DNA of 64,000 bases from Cyclobacteriaceae bacterium. Lineage in GTDB: Bacteria > Bacteroidota > Bacteroidia > Cytophagales > Cyclobacteriaceae. The position numbers and the translations under genes are program-made. Of this stretch, positions 34,577 to 41,622 are shown in pieces; the stretch's first letter is position 1, and each line of letters opens with the position of its first letter. Below the pieces are notes generated by a model. It searched no databases, was not told where the DNA came from, and was given only the letters and a program-made list of their open reading frames with translations. The stretch is from assembly GCA_019694875.1 (NCBI GenBank), contig JAIBBC010000003.1:612469-676468 (forward strand), written 5' to 3'.

Positions 34577-35463
34577 AAATGGTTTTTACTGGTGAGCACT
34601 GCATTAAAGGGCGCCAGGCAAGGAACGGAATTGATTTTAGGATATGATAAAAACGATTCTGGTGAGAAAAAGTGGTCGGGATATTCCGTTAATACTTTCT
34701 TGGAATATGGGCACGCAGGTTTTATTTGATTGACAGGCTTTGCAGAAGCATTTTTCTCAATAACATACAAAGCTGTTGGATTGCTGGCCCGCACAGAATG
34801 TTCAAACAACCGGTGGCTAACAAGCTTATAGCCAAGTTCCTCGATAGTACCTTTAAGGTTTCGTACGTATCCATTGCGAATCATCCGCTGTTGATCTTCA
34901 GGTGATGCCATTTCAAATGAAGGCTCAAGCAAAACCAAATATTGATTGGTGATGCGATAAAGTTCCGCTATCGCTTCTGCTTCGCGACCACCGTTAGGCT
35001 CAATCGAATGTGATGTATAGACAATATCGATGGAATTATCAGGAAACGGACTGCAAAATAAATCGCCCGTGCACAGAAATGCACTTACCCCCAGTCCCCT
35101 CGTATACTTTTTTGCATAGTAAATTCTTGACCAGGAAATATCAAATCCGCCAAATGCAACTTGTTCCGAAAACTCGAGCGCCACGTTGCCCAGTTTAGTT
35201 GCTTCCCCAACACCGACCTCCAAAATGGATTTAGGGGCGCCAAGTTTTTTGATCTCCGAAGCAATTGCTTTAGCATACGCGCTGGCAAACTCCTGATGAT
35301 CTTCCGCATGAGCTATGTATGATCCCGCCTGAAAATCATAACTGATTAATATATCTTCAAGCGTATTACTGTCCCGTTGGTCCAGGTTTTTTAAATAGCC
35401 AATTATATTTTCTCCCCGGTCGTAAAGTTTCTTGATACGATCAAGGATATCGAACTTTTTCAT
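34573..35463 (-). CDS. SAM-dependent methyltransferase with C-terminal Trm112-like segment
   Basis: A 296-residue protein. SAM motif I is ILEVGVGEATKLGN, followed by GGFDISWSRIYYAKK, and SIDIVYTSHSIEPNGGRE is the post-I acidic region. After about residue 245 comes a segment with PACPYSKKVL, then FFSPESFLSYPKINSVPCL and APFNAVL. Its CP, YP and (I/V)P-L spacing recalls a Trm112-like (PF03966) module. That module normally activates methyltransferases as a separate protein. The gene sits between pseB and pseC with 2-base and ATGA junctions, so O- or N-methylation of a Pse intermediate is plausible. Confidence 0.75.
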   Translation of the reverse strand: MKKFDILDRIKKLYDRGENIIGYLKNLDQRDSNTLEDILISYDFQAGSYIAHAEDHQEFASAYAKAIASEIKKLGAPKSILEVGVGEATKLGNVALEFSEQVAFGGFDISWSRIYYAKKYTRGLGVSAFLCTGDLFCSPFPDNSIDIVYTSHSIEPNGGREAEAIAELYRITNQYLVLLEPSFEMASPEDQQRMIRNGYVRNLKGTIEELGYKLVSHRLFEHSVRASNPTALYVIEKNASAKPVNQIKPACPYSKKVLTEYPDHFFSPESFLSYPKINSVPCLAPFNAVLTSKNHL

Positions 35464-35465
35464 AG

Positions 35466-36482
35466 CTATTCAAGGTCAAACGAAGGGTCAACATGTTTCC
35501 GAATCAATTTCCGAAGTTCCGACACAGTAAGCCAGTCTGTATTTGTGCCTGAATTGTATTTGAACCCTGGCTCTACTTCTTTGCAATTGTTAACCTTGTA
35601 GTAGTCCTGCTTTGACCAAACCGGGACTTGCGGAAGAATTGCATAGTATTTACCGAGATCAACCGTAAAAAAAGAATCGGCTTCAGTAATCATCTCCTCA
35701 TGTATTTTTTCGCCCGGTCTTATTCCCACAATATCTTGTTTGCAATCCGGACCAACAGCCTCCGCTACATCTGTTATTTTATAAGAAGGAATTTTTGGAA
35801 CGAATATCTCACCACCCCAGTGGCGCTCAAGTGCATGCAAAACCATTTTTACACCTTCGCCAAGTGAAATATTAAAGCGCGTCATTTCAACATGCGTAAT
35901 GGGTAGTACCCCATCTTTGCGTTTAGCAAGAAAGAACGGTACAACCGAACCGCGCGAGCCTAAAACATTTCCGTACCGAACAACTGAAAACTTAATATCC
36001 CTGTTTCCACGAATATTGTTAGCCGCTACAAATAGTTTGTCCGAGCAAAGTTTTGTGGCGCCATACAGGTTGATTGGTGCAGCAGCCTTATCGGTTGAAA
36101 GTGCCACTACGTGCTTAACCCCGTTAGCCAATGCCGCGTTGATAACATTTTCGGCACCCAGAATATTTGTCTTGATTGCCTCCATCGGGTTGTATTCGGC
36201 AGCCGGCACTTGCTTCAGCGCTGCCGCATGAACAATAACATCTGTACCCTCACATGCTTTTTTAAGACGCTCTGCGTCACGAACATCGCCAATGAAATAC
36301 CTCATCTGACCACCGGGTCGCTGTGGAAACAGCTGACCCATTTCGAATTGCTTGAGTTCGTCACGGGAGTATACAACCAATCGTTTTATTTCAGGGAATT
36401 CCTGCAATACAGTTTCAACAAACTTTTTCCCAAAAGAGCCGGTTCCACCGGTAACCAGAACCGACTTTCCATTTAAATCCAT
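35466..36482 (-). CDS. pseB: UDP-GlcNAc 4,6-dehydratase (inverting)
   Basis: First step of pseudaminic-acid synthesis: UDP-GlcNAc to UDP-2-acetamido-2,6-dideoxy-L-arabino-hexos-4-ulose. It is a soluble SDR of 338 residues with GGTGSFGKK (12-20), STDK (129-132) and the intact LYGATK with Y140 and K144. This contrasts with the Met-bearing PglF-like enzyme in the same cluster. YNPMEAIKTNILGAENVI and KIPSYKITDVAEAV are typical of PseB. It is the first gene of a tight operon that runs to the flippase at 25606. The promoter is expected in the 102-base divergent gap, which holds a perfect palindrome. Confidence 0.93.
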   Translation of the reverse strand: MDLNGKSVLVTGGTGSFGKKFVETVLQEFPEIKRLVVYSRDELKQFEMGQLFPQRPGGQMRYFIGDVRDAERLKKACEGTDVIVHAAALKQVPAAEYNPMEAIKTNILGAENVINAALANGVKHVVALSTDKAAAPINLYGATKLCSDKLFVAANNIRGNRDIKFSVVRYGNVLGSRGSVVPFFLAKRKDGVLPITHVEMTRFNISLGEGVKMVLHALERHWGGEIFVPKIPSYKITDVAEAVGPDCKQDIVGIRPGEKIHEEMITEADSFFTVDLGKYYAILPQVPVWSKQDYYKVNNCKEVEPGFKYNSGTNTDWLTVSELRKLIRKHVDPSFDLE

Positions 36483-36518
36483 GCTATCTAAAAAACTTAG
36501 TGATTCGTAAAGGTCACT

Positions 36519-36534
36519 TTACTTTGCAAAGTAA
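36519..36534. promoter_or_regulatory. Perfect 16-base palindrome in the pseB/methyltransferase divergent gap
   Basis: TTACTTTGCAAAGTAA reads the same on both strands and lies 37 bases from the pseB start and 51 from the methyltransferase start. Each arm resembles a -7 box with one base too few (TA-C-TTTG). It could be an operator, or overlapping -7 elements for two divergent promoters. No -33 TTG is found at standard spacing on either side. Confidence 0.4.
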
Positions 36535-36584
36535 TTAATTAATTTTGATTCGATCATCACGACAACTCGGGTAACCGTAAAAAT

Positions 36585-37703
36585 ATGACCAACTGGACCC
36601 GGCTCACTTCCTTCGAGCCTCAAGCTAAAAAAACTGAAACTTGGATATACTCAAATGGGCGTACTGAGAAAAGGCATATAGTCGATGTTACTTTTGGAAA
36701 ACCGGTTGATATTCTTTCCCTGAAACTGAATATGACCGAAGACTATGCGGCAAGTGTGGCTCAGGTGAAGTCCTCCAGAACGGCCTTGTTTGCCTCAACG
36801 GATCTCGATCATCTAGAACAATGCCCTGTCTGCGGTGAAACGGCCGACCGGGCGAAGGAGATTTTCAGTGTATACGGAGCACCCTATTTCCAGTGTCCTT
36901 CGTGCTCACACTATTTTATTAAATCAAGACCTTCGCGGGAGGCACTTGAACGCTTTTATGGATCTGACAAGAGTTACCAAAAAACATATGCTGACAGAAG
37001 GACCACCGAAATCCGCGTTCAACAGGTAGCAATGCCAAAGGCTACATGGATGCTCTCACAGTATGAAAAAGAATTTGGGCGCAAGCCGGTTAGGATTCTC
37101 GATGTAGGGGCCGGCAGCGGCCACTTTGTTTATGCCTGCCGCCAGTTGGGATTACAAGCCGATGGCATAGAAATTAGCGAATCCGGCCGCGATTTCAGCA
37201 AAAATGTGCTGGACGTTGAGTTGGGTAATATTGACTTCATTGCTCAATTAGACAAAATCGCGACTGACTATGACGTAATAACATTCTGGGGTGTGATTGA
37301 GCACGTTCCATTCCCTATGAAAATGCTCGAAGCAGCATACAAGTTGCTTTCAAAACGAGATGGATTAGTTATCGCTGAAGTTCCGCGCTGGGATTGTTTT
37401 GGCAGTTCGCTACAAGAACAATTTACCGATTCGATTGTACGGCATCTCGACCCGCTCGGCCACATTAATTGCTTTACCGATTCATCTCTTGCAACTGCAT
37501 TTCAGCATAATCATTTTAATATCGTATCAGCCTGGTATTTTGGAATGGACGTGTACGAGCTGATTACGCAACTTGCTTACACCCGAAAGGACAACAAAAT
37601 CATTGAAGAATTAAAGCGACTAATTCCACCGATGCAGGAGGATTTAGAGCGTGCCCGTTTTTCGGACGAGATGGTGTTTGCAGCCAGACCGGCAATGAAT
37701 TAG
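36585..37703 (+). CDS. Class I SAM-dependent methyltransferase with zinc-ribbon-like N-terminal region
   Basis: A 372-residue protein. Residues 1-80 are of unknown fold. At about 83-110 two CxxC pairs (CPVCGE and CPSCSH) suggest a zinc ribbon. The methyltransferase core follows: RILDVGAGSGHFVYACRQLG, DGIEISESGRDF and VITFWGVIEHVPFPMKML. This Methyltransf_23 plan is common in surface-polysaccharide clusters. It is the second of two plus-strand genes embedded in the minus-strand cluster and stops 1 base from the convergent GT-B gene. The substrate is unknown, presumably a sugar or lipid-linked sugar. Confidence 0.8.
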   Translation: MTNWTRLTSFEPQAKKTETWIYSNGRTEKRHIVDVTFGKPVDILSLKLNMTEDYAASVAQVKSSRTALFASTDLDHLEQCPVCGETADRAKEIFSVYGAPYFQCPSCSHYFIKSRPSREALERFYGSDKSYQKTYADRRTTEIRVQQVAMPKATWMLSQYEKEFGRKPVRILDVGAGSGHFVYACRQLGLQADGIEISESGRDFSKNVLDVELGNIDFIAQLDKIATDYDVITFWGVIEHVPFPMKMLEAAYKLLSKRDGLVIAEVPRWDCFGSSLQEQFTDSIVRHLDPLGHINCFTDSSLATAFQHNHFNIVSAWYFGMDVYELITQLAYTRKDNKIIEELKRLIPPMQEDLERARFSDEMVFAARPAMN

Positions 37704-37704
37704 T

Positions 37705-38877
37705 TTACTGCATCAGGATATCACCCAGCCGGTCGAAGGAATTACCGGTTTTAAAGTGAAGGTATCGATTCACAAAAGCGCCTACCCCATGTTTGGAAAC
37801 ACCGGAGAAATCGATTTCGTCAAATGTGAATGTATTGTAGTCCAGTAATTGCGCCATACCCCATGTGTGAGCGTCTGTCACCAGATCGTGATTAACAACT
37901 TTGAACAATACGCATCGGTTAAAATAGAGCGCAGGAACGATTAGTGATGAGAAGTATCCGAAGCAACCTTCTGCATGATGGATCAGGGCTGGTAAATCTC
38001 CATCTTTAATCCAATCTATATTTTCATGCCGTGGAAGCCAATTGCTGTGATAACTTTCCGGATGTAGTTTTACTTTCATCCTCGCCCCCTTCGACAGACA
38101 AAACGCATTCAACTTCAGGTAAAAATTAATTGCCTGTTGGATGGTGTAAATAACCTGGCCATACCTGTTATCTGCCATAGCCTGATCAATCAATAAGTAA
38201 TACTTCCCGGTAAACGGATTAGGCGGAACAGGGGCAAAAAACGGATCCATATCCGGGTTACCGATAAACAACAATTGATCCTTTTCCGGCCGCTCGGTTT
38301 CTTCGAAATATCGTGCCGTATGAGGCGTATAGCTGATGTAATAGGACGGCTTTTTGGCATTAAATGTAAACCAATAGTTCGCATAAAAGACACCTTGTGA
38401 ACGTTTGGCAAAAAGGTAAAAGGGAAATTTGATGAAGCTAAAAACGTCTTTCAGTTTAAGAGACGCTTTAAAAAATCCAAATGCATTCGTTCTGACTACA
38501 GGGATTGTTTGCTTCTTTTCTTCGATTTTTTTTGTCCGTTTGTCGCGCTGGCGGTATTCTTTGTACGTGCTGTACACTCCATGCTGAAGTATGAATGTCT
38601 CGATACCCCGCTTATGCGCCACAAAATTAAGCGTGATCGAATAAATCGAGTCGATTGACATAAAGACTATGCGCTCGGGAGCAATTTCGTCCAAGAGGTG
38701 CTGAGCGGATGTAAAATCATCCCAATAGATTACTCGGTGCGAGGTAAATTTTTCAAGTTCCTGATCGGGTGACGTGTAAAAAATATAGACTACTTCTATT
38801 TCCGGACCCAGCGATTCGATGGGAGCAATCCACCCTTTCCGGTAGTATCCGAAGTTAAATAAGATACGTCTAGGCAT
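37705..38877 (-). CDS. GT-B protein with sialyltransferase-like HP and SS motifs, putative nonulosonate transferase
   Basis: A 390-residue protein with no confident family by name. It has FILQHGVYSTY (QHG 98-100), VKLHPESYHS (HP at 272-273) and CFGYFSSLIVPAL (SS at 310-311). A K-x-HP motif about 40 residues before an SS motif is the donor (CMP) binding pair of bacterial sialyl- and polysialyltransferases. The gene lies 9 bases upstream of the NeuB-type gene, so a role in transferring a CMP-nonulosonic acid fits both motif and place. The assignment is inference from short motifs; a CDP-glycerol-type transferase is the main alternative. Confidence 0.58.
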   Translation of the reverse strand: MPRRILFNFGYYRKGWIAPIESLGPEIEVVYIFYTSPDQELEKFTSHRVIYWDDFTSAQHLLDEIAPERIVFMSIDSIYSITLNFVAHKRGIETFILQHGVYSTYKEYRQRDKRTKKIEEKKQTIPVVRTNAFGFFKASLKLKDVFSFIKFPFYLFAKRSQGVFYANYWFTFNAKKPSYYISYTPHTARYFEETERPEKDQLLFIGNPDMDPFFAPVPPNPFTGKYYLLIDQAMADNRYGQVIYTIQQAINFYLKLNAFCLSKGARMKVKLHPESYHSNWLPRHENIDWIKDGDLPALIHHAEGCFGYFSSLIVPALYFNRCVLFKVVNHDLVTDAHTWGMAQLLDYNTFTFDEIDFSGVSKHGVGAFVNRYLHFKTGNSFDRLGDILMQ

Positions 38878-38886
38878 GAATCGATA

Positions 38887-39948
38887 TCAGGAAAAAAGAT
38901 TCCAAACCAAAACAGTATCCTCCTCGATATCAACCAATGCTTCTTTTCCGAGTAAGGCATCAATGTCCTTTGGACTTATGCCTGAGGCAGGACGTTTCCA
39001 GGTAAGATCAGCCATTTCGATTACCTTACCTTTAGCAATATTTCTCGCTGCCACCAGGCTTCGTCTGGCATTAGCAATCGCCGGCTTCTCCGACTCCAGG
39101 CTTTTCACCTCAAAGTCACCAAGTAGCGAAAAAACACGCTCCATATTGGCATGGAAAAGCTTTAAATCCTCTTTATCCATCGCATGATAGTGATCGTTGC
39201 CCGGCAGTGACTTATCGTGCGTAAAATGCTTTTCTAAAATTACAGCACCCAGCAGCGTGGCTGCCTCAAGCGACCTCATATCTTTGGGCAACGTATGATC
39301 CGAATAGCCGATCATAACTCCGGGAAATTCATCCTGAAGCCCGAGAATCATGCCTAGATTGGCATTTTGATCTTCGGTTGGATAGTTAAGTACGCAATGA
39401 AGTAAACAAAACGGTACCTGCGACTTCTTAATCCAGCCAACCGCCTGCTGAACTTCATAGAGTTCACTTGCTCCGGTTGAGAGGATAACCGGCTTACCGA
39501 AAGCTGTCATAAACTCAATAAACGGCTTATTTGTAATGTCGGAAGAAGAAATTTTAAACACATCCATTAGGTCGTTCAGGAATGTGGCGGATTCGGTATC
39601 AAAGGGGGTGCTTAAAAATTCAATTCCAACGCGATCACATTCCGTTTTCAAAAGTTCAAACTCATTTTTCCAGAATTTATCATACTTTTTAAAGAGTTCG
39701 AATTGACTTCGGGTAGGTTCCTTCGATAAATCCCAATAAGAAGGCGAATGACGTGACGCTATGGTATGAGCTTTGTAGGTTTGGAACTTAATCGCATCAG
39801 CTCCTCCCTCTCTGGCTTCCGCAATCAGTCGTTTTGCGAGGTCAAGACTGCCTTCGTGATTGACACCGGCTTCGGCGATGACATAAGGCTTTATCCTTTT
39901 TTGATAGACACCCGGCCTGTAAGTTTCAATTAGTTCATTCAGTTTCAT
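38887..39948 (-). CDS. NeuB-family nonulosonic acid synthase (second copy)
   Basis: PEP-dependent 9-carbon acid synthase of 353 residues. The barrel is marked by PYVIAEAGVNHEGSLDLAKR, GADAIKFQTYKAHTIAS, EFLSTPFDTESATFL, FKISSSDITNKPFIE, LLHCVLNYPTEDQNANL and GYSDHT. A SAF domain ends the chain. EAGVNHEGS and HCVLNYPT place it with NeuB/LegI-like enzymes, distinct from PseI in the same cluster, so a second nonulosonic acid is probable. The ATG at 39948 is preferred (MKLNELIETYRPG); one at 39963 would overlap the previous gene by 11 bases. Confidence 0.87.
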   Translation of the reverse strand: MKLNELIETYRPGVYQKRIKPYVIAEAGVNHEGSLDLAKRLIAEAREGGADAIKFQTYKAHTIASRHSPSYWDLSKEPTRSQFELFKKYDKFWKNEFELLKTECDRVGIEFLSTPFDTESATFLNDLMDVFKISSSDITNKPFIEFMTAFGKPVILSTGASELYEVQQAVGWIKKSQVPFCLLHCVLNYPTEDQNANLGMILGLQDEFPGVMIGYSDHTLPKDMRSLEAATLLGAVILEKHFTHDKSLPGNDHYHAMDKEDLKLFHANMERVFSLLGDFEVKSLESEKPAIANARRSLVAARNIAKGKVIEMADLTWKRPASGISPKDIDALLGKEALVDIEEDTVLVWNLFS

Positions 39949-39952
39949 ATTT

Positions 39953-41578
39953 CTATTTCGCAATAAGATCTTTCAATAACTTTAATACGCGCGATTTACC
40001 ACTTCGCAAATCGATTTCATTCATAGAATCAAATAACTTTTTTCGTATTGCCGTTTGGTCAACAATTTCAAGGAATGCATTTTGAATCGCATTCCGTGTT
40101 AGAACCGAACCCAAACCTAAATGAATAAAGCCATTTTTCCGTTCAGCAAACACGTGGCTTAGTTCGCGATCGTTCTGAGCCATAACTATTGAAGGCGTTT
40201 GCGTGAGCGCTAGCTCGTAAATCGTCCGGCCAGCTGATGAAAAAGCGATATCCGCGTTCTGCATAAACTGCGAAATTCGTTTTGAATTTCTACTGATCTC
40301 TACGTTCACAAACCGTTGGAGCGATTCCTCCTTTTTATAACCCAATCCAAGCACCACAGTTATTTTTATACCCTCTTTAACGCAGTAGTCGTAGATGGCA
40401 TCTAACGTTTTTTCCGTTAGATTGTTAGGATCCACTCCGCCAAAAGTTATTAGAACCGATTTTACATCGTTGCTGAATTTCTTTGGTTTCAACAGGTAAA
40501 ACTCGTCACGCGCACAAAAAAAGTTGCTTCCCACATAATGTCCCGGCAAAGCTTCTGATTCCGGATAGATTGCATTAAAAACCATATCAGCATAACGCGC
40601 GCCAGAGCCTAAGTCCTCAATGTTAACAACTTTAAAAGCTCTGCTTTTTAACGCCCGGATATAATCTTCGCTTGTATCGAGGCGGTCGTTGATGACTACC
40701 GCAGGCGAAAAACTGGAAATATCTTCAATGATGTTCGCTGAGGTTTGGATGTATACCTCGTAGTTCATTTCGCTTATCTTATCAAACGCAAGCTGACTTT
40801 TCGAATCAACCAAAAAAACTATTTTATGATCAAGTATTTCATTTGCCAGAATCAAGCAGTTGTAAACATGCCCGAGGCCGATTTCCGGATAACCTGAAAC
40901 ACAAAACAAAATAGTTTTACGCCTCAGTAAATATTCACAAATTGACCAATCTGCATGTGAATCAATGTCTATAGCTTCTTCTTGCGGAACAACATACAAA
41001 TCCACCCGGGATCCAATGCGCGAGACGTTAGAAATTAGTTCTGCACGCGACATAAGAAAGCCACCCGTTTCCCGGTATGTTTTAGGGAGTGAATAGTGAT
41101 TAACCCGAGCTTCATAAAGCGGTATAAACGCATCGCCCTCCTTCCGCCAAGTTAAATAGCGTTCCTCACCCACTGAAATAACTGTATCAACACCTTTGTT
41201 GATCAGTCTGTTAAGTGCATTGTCAAACGACAAAACAGAAAGCAGCGGAGCTGTTGGCTGAAGTGTCGCAACAAAATCATACACATTTTGTTTGCCTCCA
41301 GCTGTCTTAACATATGCTTCGTAAATAACCGGATCCAATGGCACGTCATCGTCTCCAAGTGCTTTATCACGATAGTGAACAGTTGCTCCCAATTGCGTAG
41401 CGAAGTAGCCAATCTCTTCATCATCGGTTGTCACTAACACGTGAGGCTTGTATTTGGACGACAGCGCCAGATGAATGGCGTAATGAAGTAATGGTTTGCC
41501 ATTAAGCGGCCGCAGGTTTTTTCTCGGGATTCCCTTAGATCCACCCCGGGCTGGAATTATAACAAGAATAGATGGCAT
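39953..41578 (-). CDS. Fusion of NeuA-type CMP-acid synthetase and PseG-like hydrolase
   Basis: A 541-residue two-domain enzyme. Residues 1 to about 220 are an acylneuraminate cytidylyltransferase (PARGGSKGIPRKN, 9-21; VATLQPTAPLL; TGGFLMSRAELI; IDIDSHADW). Residues about 222-541 are a PseG-like GT-B hydrolase with the catalytic-His loop SGYPEIGLGHVYN (H237), ITFGGVDPNNLTE and FSSAGRTIYELAL. The hydrolase releases the sugar before the NeuB step and the synthetase activates the product after it, so the enzyme flanks the NeuB reaction on both sides. It is followed 4 bases later by the NeuB-type gene. Confidence 0.88.
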   Translation of the reverse strand: MPSILVIIPARGGSKGIPRKNLRPLNGKPLLHYAIHLALSSKYKPHVLVTTDDEEIGYFATQLGATVHYRDKALGDDDVPLDPVIYEAYVKTAGGKQNVYDFVATLQPTAPLLSVLSFDNALNRLINKGVDTVISVGEERYLTWRKEGDAFIPLYEARVNHYSLPKTYRETGGFLMSRAELISNVSRIGSRVDLYVVPQEEAIDIDSHADWSICEYLLRRKTILFCVSGYPEIGLGHVYNCLILANEILDHKIVFLVDSKSQLAFDKISEMNYEVYIQTSANIIEDISSFSPAVVINDRLDTSEDYIRALKSRAFKVVNIEDLGSGARYADMVFNAIYPESEALPGHYVGSNFFCARDEFYLLKPKKFSNDVKSVLITFGGVDPNNLTEKTLDAIYDYCVKEGIKITVVLGLGYKKEESLQRFVNVEISRNSKRISQFMQNADIAFSSAGRTIYELALTQTPSIVMAQNDRELSHVFAERKNGFIHLGLGSVLTRNAIQNAFLEIVDQTAIRKKLFDSMNEIDLRSGKSRVLKLLKDLIAK

Positions 41579-41622
41579 AGATCACTATAACAACTTACTG
41601 TCTACGTGCGCAGAACGGCTTA

